A DNA stretch of 64,000 nucleotides, taken from the NCBI RefSeq assembly GCF_001895925.1, contig NZ_MPPI01000012.1, forward strand, positions 62,001 to 126,000, read 5' to 3'. How positions within the stretch are numbered: position 1 is the stretch's first letter; each line of letters begins with the position of its first letter. The stretch is from Phormidesmis priestleyi ULC007 (lineage in GTDB: Bacteria > Cyanobacteriota > Cyanobacteriia > Leptolyngbyales > Leptolyngbyaceae). A program made the position numbers and the translations under genes. Positions 8,388-16,947 of the stretch are shown in pieces. The notes beneath the pieces were generated by a model, which saw only the letters and a program-made list of their open reading frames with translations, had not been told where the DNA came from and made no database searches.

Positions 8388-9500
8388 CTATCTCCCTTTT
8401 TTTAGGTTGTCATTTGCCGTTTGATAGCGATCGACTAATGCTTCGATCGTGGCTAACAGGTCTGCCTGCGTCCAGTGTTGGGAAAGATGGGCGGCGATCG
8501 CGCAGCCTCCTGCACCCACACCTTCTTTCACATATCCCTGCTCATAAGACTGCAACTGCGAATGGCGAGAGGTGGCAAAACTGAGTTGAGTGGCGATCAG
8601 GGGCACTGAGGAAAGTTCTTGCGCTAATCCAACTGTATCACCCGTCGGATCTTCGGCAACCCAGCGAGTCGTGCCGACGATGACATGTTCTAGATTCCAG
8701 AGAAGGGAATGACTTTGAGCTAGTGCCTTTGCTAGTGCATACACGGCTAACATTTGTGTTCCACCTGCTAGCAGAACGCCACATTTGCGACTCGCAGCGA
8801 TCGTCATTCCAGCAACCACGATTTGCATCGGGTCGCCCACAGCGGCAACCAGCGCGAGGGGATCGCTAGTGGAAGGAAGGGTCGCGAGTCCTTGTTTGAC
8901 GAGATCCCACTTTTGGGTATGGTTGCAGACCGGATGACTGCTGTTAACTTTGCCTGCTGCATTGATTCCTAAGCCTGTGAGCAGTGCTAAGGCAGTGGTG
9001 GTTCCGCCAACCACACACTCACCCAAAATCAAATAACTATCAGTAGCGCGATCGGCTAGTTTGTCTCCCCAAAGAAGTCCTTGCTCAAAAAGATGGTGAA
9101 CGATCGTCCAATTCATGGCTTGCCCCGTACTCAAACAGCGAGATGGGTGTCCTCCTAAGTCAATTGCTGCAACAGCCGGGGTGTGGGGCAATCCCGCATT
9201 AAATAGCTGAACGGGGATGGCTTGCGCTTCGACGATCGCGCGAGAAATTAAGACTGGAGAGGCACCCACATGAAGGGAAGGCAGTGGGTAACGAGGACTA
9301 GTTTGCACGCCATTGATCAAAAACTCAGCATCCGCGATCGCCGTATACTGCCGATCGGCAGGAGTTGCCCCAGCCGCAGAAATTCCAGGAATCAGTCCAG
9401 TTTCGGTGAACCCCAACACGCAAGCAAAGAGCGGCGATCGTCCCCGATAGCGCTGAAGCCATTCTTCGGCTTGTCGGTGTTGCGTATAAATAGAAATCAT
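8388..9500 (-). CDS. CobT-like nicotinate-nucleotide phosphoribosyltransferase
   Basis: Matches the family often annotated as nicotinate mononucleotide-dependent phosphoribosyltransferase CobT, the cyanobacterial/archaeal branch. The reaction in canonical CobT activates dimethylbenzimidazole for the lower ligand of cobalamin; in cyanobacteria that use pseudocobalamin the acceptor would be adenine. Visible signatures are the repeated glycine-rich turns ILGECVVGGTTTALALLTGLG and ECV..GTTTA, and VVAGMTIAASRKCGVLLAGG. Length is 370 residues. Its ATG overlaps the stop of the DUF2232 gene by 4 bp, so translation is coupled. The cobU gene lies about 10 kb away. Family is clear; the acceptor base is inferred. 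Confidence 0.85.
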   Translation of the reverse strand: MISIYTQHRQAEEWLQRYRGRSPLFACVLGFTETGLIPGISAAGATPADRQYTAIADAEFLINGVQTSPRYPLPSLHVGASPVLISRAIVEAQAIPVQLFNAGLPHTPAVAAIDLGGHPSRCLSTGQAMNWTIVHHLFEQGLLWGDKLADRATDSYLILGECVVGGTTTALALLTGLGINAAGKVNSSHPVCNHTQKWDLVKQGLATLPSTSDPLALVAAVGDPMQIVVAGMTIAASRKCGVLLAGGTQMLAVYALAKALAQSHSLLWNLEHVIVGTTRWVAEDPTGDTVGLAQELSSVPLIATQLSFATSRHSQLQSYEQGYVKEGVGAGGCAIAAHLSQHWTQADLLATIEALVDRYQTANDNLKKGR

Positions 9501-10267
9501 TCAGAGTCTAGTAACACCTGTACCCAATTAGGCGGACGGGGGATTGGGGTGTTGAGGCGATCGCACAAAAACCACGAGACGATGTGTACCACAAATAAAT
9601 ACACAGCGTTTTGAACAAAAATCATTCCGATTACAACGGCTTGCACCAGGGGCAATGAGGGCTGCATCAACAGTCCTAGCTTGAGAAACAGCCACTCTAA
9701 GAAGTTTGTGATCTGGTTGGTGCCATAGAGCCAGAGATCGTCGCCTGACAAAACAGACAGCAGCCCAATGCGAAAGAAAGTGCCAAATACGCCCAAGAGG
9801 GTTGCGATCGCGATCGAGGTGGCCCAATTTGCGCGACGATACCACAGCGTTCCTAACAACACGCCCATCACCCCAAAGGGCATCACAAACTGAATGCTGC
9901 GAACTGGCCCAATCAGCACCGACAGCAGTAAGCCCGAAACTAAAGCTGCCATCCAAGCGGCTCGATTGCCCCAGCGCAGATAGACGAGGGCGATCGGCAC
10001 CGGAAAGAAAACCTGCAAAATCGGCCCCATCGGAAAGTAGGAGTTGACGAGCCAGATTAAACTCGCAGCGCTGGCCAGAAATGCGGTTTCGACGAGCACG
10101 ATCGGACTGGCTGGGTCAACATTTCTGACATAAGGGCGGCGATCATCAGATTTTTGAGTGTCGGGTACGACATCTTCGGTCCAATTTTCATCTGCCTGAG
10201 AAGTTTCTGAGCCAGATTGAGGCGGTGGATTTAATTTGGAGGCTTTGTCACTTTGAGGATCACTCAT
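9497..10267 (-). CDS. DUF2232 multi-pass membrane protein
   Basis: A 256-residue protein with a polar, acidic N-terminus of about 55 residues and then roughly five or six hydrophobic helices (about 57-75, 80-100, 105-125, 145-170, 190-225). Strings such as VPIALVYLRWGNRAAWMAAL and GTLWYRRANW fit the DUF2232 family, common in cyanobacteria and plastids and of unknown function; some relatives are compared with S components of energy-coupling transporters. It is the middle gene of a three-gene operon with overlaps on both sides. Co-operon with a CobT-like gene makes a role linked to a vitamin or cofactor possible, but that is inference. Confidence 0.8.
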   Translation of the reverse strand: MSDPQSDKASKLNPPPQSGSETSQADENWTEDVVPDTQKSDDRRPYVRNVDPASPIVLVETAFLASAASLIWLVNSYFPMGPILQVFFPVPIALVYLRWGNRAAWMAALVSGLLLSVLIGPVRSIQFVMPFGVMGVLLGTLWYRRANWATSIAIATLLGVFGTFFRIGLLSVLSGDDLWLYGTNQITNFLEWLFLKLGLLMQPSLPLVQAVVIGMIFVQNAVYLFVVHIVSWFLCDRLNTPIPRPPNWVQVLLDSE

Positions 10268-10637
10268 GCAAATTTAGCAAAGCGGGCAAATCTACTCTAG
10301 TGCAAAACTTATAGACTGAGACGAGCAGCCGCGCCAAGCTTTCACGCCCAAAAATTGCCCATAGATTAATGGACAGACAGACACTACCCAGCGTCAGCAA
10401 AATAAACGTCGGAGCCATCACCACGCCAACCAGGAACCAGGTAGTCACGTGCAGCACCATTAATCCTGCAAAAAAAGCGGCGATCGAGGTGGCAAACCAA
10501 ATTCGAGCAGTGGGTTTGCGTTGCCCAGTCAAAATCAGGGTTCGCAGCGTTGCTAACAGATTCGCAGGCACCAAAAAGGCGCAAATTTCAATGCAGTGAT
10601 TCCGAGAGAATTCAAACAGGGTTGTGAAATCGAACAT
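10260..10637 (-). CDS. Small membrane protein heading the DUF2232-CobT operon
   Basis: The ATG at 10637 (MFDFTTLFEFSRNHCIEICA) gives 125 residues; a longer form to 10715 adds an unlikely cysteine-rich start. Three or four hydrophobic segments are visible, including SIAAFFAGLMVLHVTTWFLV and the following VVMAPTFILLTLGSVCL. The C-terminus (SVYKFCTRVDLPALLNLHE) is amphipathic. Its last 8 bases, ATGAGTGA, include the start codon of the DUF2232 gene, giving tight coupling. I do not recognise a named family; conserved linkage with DUF2232 should be checked. Nothing points to a catalytic role. Confidence 0.65.
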   Translation of the reverse strand: MFDFTTLFEFSRNHCIEICAFLVPANLLATLRTLILTGQRKPTARIWFATSIAAFFAGLMVLHVTTWFLVGVVMAPTFILLTLGSVCLSINLWAIFGRESLARLLVSVYKFCTRVDLPALLNLHE

Positions 10638-10814
10638 ATCAACATTATTACCGACAATGTATAAGCGTAGGTTACGCCAAACTGAGTAATCTCCTCCCAA
10701 ATTACAGCAAACCACAACAGTTCTGTCATAAAAAATTCTTTAACTCCGCAAGGTTGATCCCACCCTGAAAAGGATGGTTAAAACGTACCTCTCAGGCAGG
10801 ATGCTGAGTCGCCT

Positions 10815-12254
10815 CTAGTCTTTTAGCAACGTTTTGCCGCGACGATAAATTTCTTGGGCGTAATCTGTCCAGGTGCCTTGCCCCCAATAGCGAAAACAAC
10901 TCGTTTGCAGCAGCAAGTTATAGAGCAGTGCCTGACGATAATGATCAGAGTGGGTGACTTCAGACTGATCAAACGTTTTGTGAAATAAGGCGCTGAGTTC
11001 ATTCATCGGCGTTAAGACCGCTTCATAGCCTGCCACCCAACTGAGATGATTCGTCCAAGATGCGCCATCCATGTGAAAGTTGGGCTGCGTTTGAGTCAGA
11101 TGGGCGATCGCCGCCGCCACTTTTTCGGGCGTTGCCTGCTGAGGATCGACTTCTTGCCAAATTAAGTGCTGTCCGATCGCCTGACAGGTAGGAAAATCGT
11201 CTTCTCGACACCCAGCAGCCGCGATCAGTTCTAGGTATTCTGTGCCGTTTACCCCGGCTACTGTGGGATCGTTTGCAACTTCATGCCAAGCCCGTTTAAA
11301 CGCGCCTGGAAACTCATTCATCATTACGCCGCCGTTTTCGCCATCGCCGATTTGAGTCACGATCGCCGGAATGCTTACCCCCGATATCGTTTGTTTTGAA
11401 AGCGTTTTAGCTTCATAGTAAGGCTGCATCTGAGCCACCAGTTTTGTATCTGAACCCTGAGTTTTAATCAAAACTGTGATACTCACCGTCTCACCGTGGG
11501 AGTTGTGAGACACTAACCGATGAGGTAAATGCTTAAACTCTAAAGACTGTCCTGTTAGGGCCTCAACGGAGTGTTCTTGCACGAGCAACCAGCGATAGCC
11601 ACACTCTTTAAGCGCATGAATGAAGGTGTAAAGCGTATCGGGATGATTGGGTAAATGCATCTCTGGCGGTGAGAATCCTTTCACTCGTGCTAGGGCCTCC
11701 CAGCCAAAGATTGCGGCGAAATGGTGCTGCCACGCCTGAATGTGCAGTTTGAGATCAGCGATCGGGGTCGAAGGCACAACAGCATGACTCCACATCGTCC
11801 CTAGCCACTCGACGTAAGGCTGGTAGGTGTCATCGCAGGTGACGCGCTTCAAGTTATCCAAGACATCGCCGCGCCCCATTTGCCGCAGTCCCCAAAGCAG
11901 ATTGCCCGAATAGTCGAGCATGACGCGTGGATTGCAGCCTTGAGACACCAACTCAGGAATAAACTCACCCATGCGCGAGTAACACCAGGCAAACGGAGCC
12001 GCGTTGTGATTGTCTCCGTCGTAGGGATGCTCAAACATCTGTTGCAAATTGCTAATCAGCGACCCATCTGCCCCCGCCGGGATGGTTGGCTGGTGCATGT
12101 GCAGCGCGATCGAGAAGGTCGCCGAAAGGGACTCTAATCGCAGGTTGGTTTTGGGCAAAAACACAGGTCGATCGGGCTGGAGCGCAGCTTTTACTTCTGT
12201 CTCGTGACCGCAAATATTTGGTAAGCCATCGATGAGTTCGGGCAATGCAGACAT
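10815..12254 (-). CDS. Glycoside hydrolase family 57 protein
   Basis: A 479-residue protein with the GH57 beginning SIALHMHQPTIPAGADG (about residues 48-64) and inner blocks typical of the family (FSPPEMHLPN, GYRWLLVQEHS). GH57 members act on alpha-glucans as amylases, amylopullulanases, branching enzymes or 4-alpha-glucanotransferases, through a retaining mechanism. The cyanobacterial form here lacks the long C-terminal domain of branching enzymes, so I do not assign the precise reaction. No signal peptide is seen, so it is presumably cytosolic and connected with glycogen. It lies downstream of a small hypothetical gene on the same strand. Confidence 0.85.
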   Translation of the reverse strand: MSALPELIDGLPNICGHETEVKAALQPDRPVFLPKTNLRLESLSATFSIALHMHQPTIPAGADGSLISNLQQMFEHPYDGDNHNAAPFAWCYSRMGEFIPELVSQGCNPRVMLDYSGNLLWGLRQMGRGDVLDNLKRVTCDDTYQPYVEWLGTMWSHAVVPSTPIADLKLHIQAWQHHFAAIFGWEALARVKGFSPPEMHLPNHPDTLYTFIHALKECGYRWLLVQEHSVEALTGQSLEFKHLPHRLVSHNSHGETVSITVLIKTQGSDTKLVAQMQPYYEAKTLSKQTISGVSIPAIVTQIGDGENGGVMMNEFPGAFKRAWHEVANDPTVAGVNGTEYLELIAAAGCREDDFPTCQAIGQHLIWQEVDPQQATPEKVAAAIAHLTQTQPNFHMDGASWTNHLSWVAGYEAVLTPMNELSALFHKTFDQSEVTHSDHYRQALLYNLLLQTSCFRYWGQGTWTDYAQEIYRRGKTLLKD

Positions 12255-12322
12255 AAGAATTTTGACTTGGGAAAGGTCACTGAAGCGCGAGAGCTTTCCC
12301 TAATAGTCACACTCAAAAACTT

Positions 12323-12350
12323 AAAACTCAAAACTCAAAACTCAAAACTT
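12323..12350. repeat. Short tandem repeat AAAACTC x4
   Basis: Three full and one partial copy of the heptamer AAAACTC lie back to back just after the stop of the small hypothetical gene and upstream of the GH57 gene. A 7-bp unit changes spacing without a frame constraint here, so copy number could vary between strains. Confidence 0.85.
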
Positions 12351-12351
12351 A

Positions 12352-12732
12352 TCAAAGATAGTCTTTTAGAAAACTGAGCGCGTCTTCCCAGCAGGGTTCG
12401 GGAAACAGACGTAATAAATGGCGATTCACGTCTTGCTCTAAGTCCAGCAGATCGTCTCGATCGAAGAACTCATCAAGCGCAACCAGATCGCGATCGCGCA
12501 AGGGAGACAATGGAGCTGCGTGATCACTATAGGCAGGAGTAGTCCTAGCGCGAGTCACTGTTTTAGCATGTCGCCAAGGGTTGATTAGCACTTCTTCAAC
12601 CCGAAGCTGACTCCGATAGGCAGAAATCGTTTGATGATCTTCTAAAACCTGTGTTTGACCCACCCTAGAGGAGCCATCCGCTAATTCGACGATCGGTGCC
12701 ACATTGCCGCCATCAGATAAAGCGTTAAGCAT
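12352..12732 (-). CDS. Hypothetical protein upstream of the GH57 gene
   Basis: ATG 12732 is preferred because GAGG sits eight bases upstream; a GTG at 12741 is possible. The 126-residue product is polar with no membrane segment. It ends in an acidic, leucine-rich region (LVALDEFFDRDDLLDLEQDV), followed by HLLRLFPEPCWEDALSFLKD. That tail looks helical and could be a protein-binding element. I know no family. It is on the same strand as the GH57 gene, 98 bp upstream of it, and may be co-transcribed. Confidence 0.6.
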   Translation of the reverse strand: MLNALSDGGNVAPIVELADGSSRVGQTQVLEDHQTISAYRSQLRVEEVLINPWRHAKTVTRARTTPAYSDHAAPLSPLRDRDLVALDEFFDRDDLLDLEQDVNRHLLRLFPEPCWEDALSFLKDYL

Positions 12733-12962
12733 CAGATGCACCTCATGGAGATCACCTTAAGGACTGTAGAACGTGCCGTCAGTAAAAAGTTTGACACAAT
12801 CTCTGGCTAGAGGATTCAGTCAAAGGGCCTTTTTATTGATCCTAACGAAGCAAATGGCAGATTGTTGAGGGCGGCTACAAACTCTGTCAGTTGAAAGAGA
12901 ATCAGACTAGAGTAAAAGTAGATTTGGGCCAACTCCAAATCTTTAATTATTGAGCAGTGATC

Positions 12963-13160
12963 ATGGCAAGTGACGAACCGATTAAGCTTGACCAATTCCT
13001 TAAAATGAAAGGAATTGTGGAAAGCGGGGGGCAAGCAAAAATGCTCATTCAAGCAGGAGAAGTCAAAGTGAATGGGCAGATCGAGACGAGACGGGGACGG
13101 AAACTGATTAAAGGCGATCGCGTCGTCACGATGGGCGAAATGCTCAAAGTCGATGTGTGA
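12963..13160 (+). CDS. S4-domain RNA-binding protein (YbcJ type)
   Basis: A 65-residue protein that is essentially one S4 domain: IKLDQFLKMKGIVESGGQAK followed by IQAGEVKVNGQIETRRGRKL, with the conserved KxxGxxxSGGxAKxxIxxGxVxVNG pattern. S4 domains bind structured RNA; small stand-alone members of this type (YbcJ/YaaA-like) are thought to act on ribosomal RNA or tRNA, without a settled role. The ATG at 12963 is chosen over a GTG at 12957. It is followed, after about 75 bp, by the metallo-beta-lactamase-fold gene on the same strand. Confidence 0.9.
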   Translation: MASDEPIKLDQFLKMKGIVESGGQAKMLIQAGEVKVNGQIETRRGRKLIKGDRVVTMGEMLKVDV

Positions 13161-13236
13161 ACCGCTAAACCACAATCAGGCACAGCTTATAGTAATCCCC
13201 TAAGATTAGAAGATATTGCCGTTCTTGATTCTGACA

Positions 13237-14013
13237 ATGTATTTAACCTGGTTAGACAGCAATTCTTGGCTAATTGAACTTGCTGGAAAGCGCATTTTGC
13301 TTGACCCTTGGCTGGTCGGAAATTTGACCTTTGGAAATCTCACTTGGTTATTCAAAGGCTATCGTCATCAAGAGCGGGCATTTCCTGAGTCTCTAGACTT
13401 GATTTTGCTATCCCAAGGGTTAGAAGACCACGCTCACCCAGAGACGTTGAAGCGATTGGGTAAAGCGATTCCGATCGTGGGTTCGCCAAGTGCCGCAAAG
13501 GTCGCGCAACAGTTGGGGTTTTCTCAAGTGACTGCCCTTAAGCACGGTGAGACATTCACGTTAGATCACCTGACCATTCAAGCAACTCCGGGTTCTCCAT
13601 TAGGCCCGATGGTGCAAGAAAATGGCTATCTGCTCAAAGATTTGGCAAGCGGAGTCAAGCTCTATTATGAGCCGCACGGGTTTCACGCTTCGACTCTTAA
13701 AGAAAATGCTCCGATCGAGGTCGTGATCACTCCGTTGATCGATCTGGCACTTCCCCTAGTTGGTTCGATCATCAAAGGCACCGAAAGCGCGTTAGAACTG
13801 GCAAAAGACGTTCAGCCCCAGGTAATGCTTCCGACGGCGGCGGGGGGCGATATTATGTTTGAGGGTTTGTTGCTCTCAGTGCTGAAAGCGATCGGAAGTC
13901 CCGATGAGTTTCGCGCCAAGTTAGCTGAAAACAATCTCGATACTAAAGTGTTAGAACCTAGACCCGGCGATCGAGTTGAAATTTCTCTACGACCTGCGGC
14001 GATCGTTCCTTAA
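13237..14013 (+). CDS. Metallo-beta-lactamase-fold hydrolase (UlaG-like), degenerate metal site
   Basis: The ATG at 13237 begins MYLTWLDSNSWLIEL, the usual opening of UlaG-like MBL-fold proteins; a TTG at 13216 is less likely. The product has 258 residues. The metal-binding loop, normally HxHxDH, reads SQGLEDHAH here: the D-H pair is kept but the first two histidines are Q and L. The C-terminus has MLPTAAGGDIMFEGLL in place of the usual histidine-bearing strand. It may therefore bind one metal or none. Its stop is 7 bp before the pterin dehydratase start, so the two are probably one transcript. Confidence 0.8.
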   Translation: MYLTWLDSNSWLIELAGKRILLDPWLVGNLTFGNLTWLFKGYRHQERAFPESLDLILLSQGLEDHAHPETLKRLGKAIPIVGSPSAAKVAQQLGFSQVTALKHGETFTLDHLTIQATPGSPLGPMVQENGYLLKDLASGVKLYYEPHGFHASTLKENAPIEVVITPLIDLALPLVGSIIKGTESALELAKDVQPQVMLPTAAGGDIMFEGLLLSVLKAIGSPDEFRAKLAENNLDTKVLEPRPGDRVEISLRPAAIVP

Positions 14014-14020
14014 ATAAACT

Positions 14021-14305
14021 ATGTCTGAACCTAAACTGTCATCCCAAGATCTTGAAGCCCAACTCGTTGATCTCGACGGCTGGACGATCGAAGCCGACAA
14101 ACTGCACAAACAGTTTAAGTTCCCGTCGTTTGTAGAAGCATTTGGATTTATGTCGAGTCTGGCTCTGGTGTCGGAAGCGATCGGGCACCACCCCGAATGG
14201 TTTAATGTCTATAACCGAGTGACGATCGACCTGACGACTCACGATTCTGGCGGCATCACGCTTAAAGATATCGAGTGGGCACGCAAAGCGAACGAGTTAG
14301 CTTAG
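14021..14305 (+). CDS. 4a-hydroxytetrahydrobiopterin dehydratase (PCD/DCoH)
   Basis: A 94-residue protein of standard length for pterin-4a-carbinolamine dehydratase, which dehydrates the oxidised pterin released by aromatic amino acid hydroxylases; in many bacteria without such hydroxylases the role is linked to folate or molybdopterin metabolism. The active-site pattern is intact: EAIGHHPEWFNVYNRV (HHP..xNVY) and then LTTHDSGGIT. It is the second gene after the MBL-fold gene. Its stop codon (TAG 14303-14305) directly abuts the stop of the opposite-strand nuclease-like gene, with no base between them. Confidence 0.93.
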   Translation: MSEPKLSSQDLEAQLVDLDGWTIEADKLHKQFKFPSFVEAFGFMSSLALVSEAIGHHPEWFNVYNRVTIDLTTHDSGGITLKDIEWARKANELA

Positions 14306-15124
14306 TCACGACTGTGGTTGGGCTGCTTGCCTCACGTCTTCAACAGGCATTTCTAATAGTTCAGCCACTTCTTCTAGACTCAAACCCTTGGCAACTAATC
14401 GAGGAATCATCTTTAGCTTGACGTTGCGCTCTCCGCGTTGTTCTCCGCGTTGTTCTCCGATTTGTTCTCCTTCAGCTTTCGCGTCTTGGTAAACTCTAGT
14501 CTCTTCTAACCTTAGTCCTAGCATTGCTTCTACCTCAGCACGGGTTAATCTTGAGAATTTGTAAACAGCGATTGTAGTAATCACGTCTATTATCTCGCTT
14601 TTGGCAAGAGAAGCAGTTTGTTCTTGCTGAACCCGCACAATTAGCTGTCTAGCTTGATCTGCCATACGCGTCTCAGAAGCAAGCGGCAACTGCATCAAGC
14701 TAATTCCTAAAGACTGCTGAGAATCTTCTAACTCATTGAGATAAATTCGCTGTACCTGATCACTGTTGAGGAGCGATCGGTGAATCGTGGTTTTTGATGG
14801 CTCCAAATTGCGGGATGGGAAAATCACGACTCCGCGCCAGTCATCATAGAGGGATTGATTTCGATAGAGATATGCCAACGATTCGGTAAAGAACCGATGG
14901 TAGAGAGACTCATCTTTTTGAAACTGAACTTCTGCAAAAAAGACCGTTTTGGGAATGGCTCCTGGGGGCGGTAGGAAAACGCCATCGATCCGAAATGAAG
15001 TTTCTTTAACCTCCACAGAGTCAAAACGGTAGGTTCGAGCTTGCGGCGGCGGATTGTTGACTAGCTCAAACAGCAGGCTAGGAAACCGCTTGAAAACCTG
15101 ATAGTAGATAGAGTCTCTTTTCAC
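14306..15124 (-). CDS. Rpn/DUF2887-type putative nuclease (PD-(D/E)XK-like)
   Basis: A 272-residue member of the recombination-promoting nuclease/transposase-like group (DUF2887). The N-terminal half has YYQVFKRFPSLLFELVN and a core reading FRIDGVFLPP then VFFAEVQFQKDE. The D, E and Q/K residues there fit a PD-(D/E)XK site, although EVQ replaces the classic ExK. The C-terminal tail has a run of GEQRGEQ-type repeats coding for a charged helix (about 218-232), then a helical segment LSLEEVAELLEMPVEDVRQ. The GTG start overlaps the glycosyltransferase stop by 4 bp. Such genes are numerous and mobile in cyanobacteria; the biological role is unproven. Confidence 0.8.
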   Translation of the reverse strand: MKRDSIYYQVFKRFPSLLFELVNNPPPQARTYRFDSVEVKETSFRIDGVFLPPPGAIPKTVFFAEVQFQKDESLYHRFFTESLAYLYRNQSLYDDWRGVVIFPSRNLEPSKTTIHRSLLNSDQVQRIYLNELEDSQQSLGISLMQLPLASETRMADQARQLIVRVQQEQTASLAKSEIIDVITTIAVYKFSRLTRAEVEAMLGLRLEETRVYQDAKAEGEQIGEQRGEQRGERNVKLKMIPRLVAKGLSLEEVAELLEMPVEDVRQAAQPQS

Positions 15125-16434
15125 GATGCCAGGGTTCGGTGACTATTTGCCAGCAGTTTGTAGCGATCGAGCATTTTTTCAGCCACTCGCTCCCAAGTAA
15201 AAAATTCCATTGCTCGTTGCCGTCCAGCTTTGCCCATTGTTTCTCGCAGATCATCATCTTCGAGTAGGCGGACAATGGCATCAGCGATCGCCTGCACGTC
15301 TTCTTTTTCGACCAAAAATCCAGTTTTGCCATCTTGAACCGTTTCGACAACGGCACCCGATCGCGTTGCGACGACTGGAACGCCTGCCGCCATCGCTTCG
15401 ACGGGAGGAATGCCATATCCTTCATCCCAAATCGAGGGAAACACAAAAATATCGGCATTGTAAAAGCGATCGACGAGTTCAACCCGCGGCACGGCTCCCG
15501 GAAAGGACACTTTGTCGATCGTGGCAGGCGTGAGCTTGCGTCTCAGTTGCGCCATATAATCTTCAGCATAGAGAGGCTTGAGATGATTGATCAGCGCAGT
15601 GTCGTTCATTGGAAAGCTTTCTTCCATGCTGCAAGACCACTGCATCCCCACGATGTCAAGCTTCACAGAGGGATAGTGCTTCACCACCCGGTCAAAAGCT
15701 TCTAGAAGCGTGTGTATGCCCTTTTCAGGAGACACTCTGCCCGCAAACATGATCCGCTTAATGGGTCGATTTCGGGCGGCGAGGTAGTTCTTTTCGCGGT
15801 TAAATTCTTCACTGTGAATGCCGTTGTACATCGTTTCGCAGCGATCGGCAATTTGAGGAAAGTCTCGGCGCGTTTTCTCGGTGATGTAATCGCTCACAGT
15901 CGTCAATAGGTCAACGTGCTGAAGCCTTTTTGCCAGCATTTCTAAATTTGCTTGAGGAAACCACTCGGCATGTAGGTGCAAAACCAGTTTGGCTTTAGGG
16001 TTGAGCGCCCGAATCGCGGGAAGAAACTGAGAACTGTGCTGAATATGAATGATGTCACAGTGCTGTTGAGCTAAATCTTTTGCCACAATGCGGCTATAAA
16101 GCAGGTAATGCCAACTGGCAACCGACGGAGACGGCTTCATGCCTCGATTCAAAATTTTTAGAAGCGAGGTGTGTTTGATCAGCTTAAAGAAGATTTTGAG
16201 TAAGAGATGATCTACCTTTGGCGATCTTAAAAAACGATAGTGAACGCCCTTTTCAACATAGTCTGTTTCAATCTCAGGATGAGTTTGGCGATCGACGGTC
16301 TGCTTTCTGCCATATACCATCACTTCGCAAGAGCGAGCCAGTGGGTTAACCACTCCATAAGTACAGGCTCCGACCGAGGTTTGAATGGGGGGCAAGATGT
16401 AATCGATCGGTTGGTTGACAAAGGCGATTTTCAT
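15121..16434 (-). CDS. Glycosyltransferase family 4
   Basis: A 437-residue retaining GT-B glycosyltransferase. The N-terminal domain (MKIAFVNQPIDYI) lacks a membrane segment; the middle has the acceptor-side HIQHSSQFLPAI and HLHAEWFPQ. The C-terminal half carries the GT4 nucleotide-sugar site: RIMFAGRVSPEKGIHTLLEA, then FPSIWDEGYGIPPVEAMAAG with the E-x7-E motif. Likely role: building a surface polysaccharide or glycolipid at the cytoplasmic face. There are no other sugar genes nearby, and the gene after it encodes an Rpn-like protein, so the substrate cannot be inferred from context. Confidence 0.93.
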   Translation of the reverse strand: MKIAFVNQPIDYILPPIQTSVGACTYGVVNPLARSCEVMVYGRKQTVDRQTHPEIETDYVEKGVHYRFLRSPKVDHLLLKIFFKLIKHTSLLKILNRGMKPSPSVASWHYLLYSRIVAKDLAQQHCDIIHIQHSSQFLPAIRALNPKAKLVLHLHAEWFPQANLEMLAKRLQHVDLLTTVSDYITEKTRRDFPQIADRCETMYNGIHSEEFNREKNYLAARNRPIKRIMFAGRVSPEKGIHTLLEAFDRVVKHYPSVKLDIVGMQWSCSMEESFPMNDTALINHLKPLYAEDYMAQLRRKLTPATIDKVSFPGAVPRVELVDRFYNADIFVFPSIWDEGYGIPPVEAMAAGVPVVATRSGAVVETVQDGKTGFLVEKEDVQAIADAIVRLLEDDDLRETMGKAGRQRAMEFFTWERVAEKMLDRYKLLANSHRTLAS

Positions 16435-16703
16435 GGCTTTACAACACCCTTGGTAGCATATTTTACAAAGTTAGCAGCTCTAAAATTTTCGTACACAAGT
16501 TATAAACTTTTTATAAGTTGGATCGATTAGCCTATATGTTTACGTGATATCTCGTAGAAAAGTTTAGATTAAGGTAGAAATTTAAACTTTAGTCGTAATG
16601 AGCCAATCTGCTCTCTCAGCAAAAATTGATACCAAATTGTCCAGATCTTCTGATTTGTTCCTGAATAGCTATCAATTACAGGAAGAAAGGACTAAGTAGC
16701 CTA
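16435..16703. other. AT-rich region upstream of the GT4 gene
   Basis: Nothing but low-complexity AT-rich sequence is visible between the GT4 start and the palindromic element that follows. It presumably contains the GT4 promoter; no boxes can be assigned. Confidence 0.45.
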
Positions 16704-16883
16704 ATTAACGTGAGTTCGACGAGTTTTTTCGCTTCGTTGTCAGCGGCTTCTGCCCCTAAATTCCCCAATTTGGGGGACTTCAAGCCAAAATTTCCGGTTC
16801 AAAGTCCCCCATTTTCGGGGGATTTAGGTAGCTCTCCCGAATTCATCATCGGAGTGAACCAGTTCTGTCGAACTCACGTTAAT
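16704..16883. repeat. Palindromic mobile-like element, copy 1
   Basis: A 180-bp element with perfect 17-bp terminal inverted repeats, ATTAACGTGAGTTCGAC (16704-16720) and its complement (16867-16883). Inside is a second inverted pair, CCCCTAAATTCCCCAATTTGG against CCCCCATTTTCGGGGGATTT. No reading frame is present. The layout matches a non-autonomous miniature inverted-repeat element. It lies directly upstream of the RodZ-like gene. Confidence 0.85.
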
Positions 16884-16947
16884 CCAACTGCAATAGTCAG
16901 TGATTCAAAGGTTATCGCTAGTTTTATGCAAAGGCGAGGATGGGGAG

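Noticed and set aside
12816-13175. 119-residue minus-strand frame across the S4 gene
   Set aside because: Opposite strand of a clear S4 domain; composition is unlike a protein.
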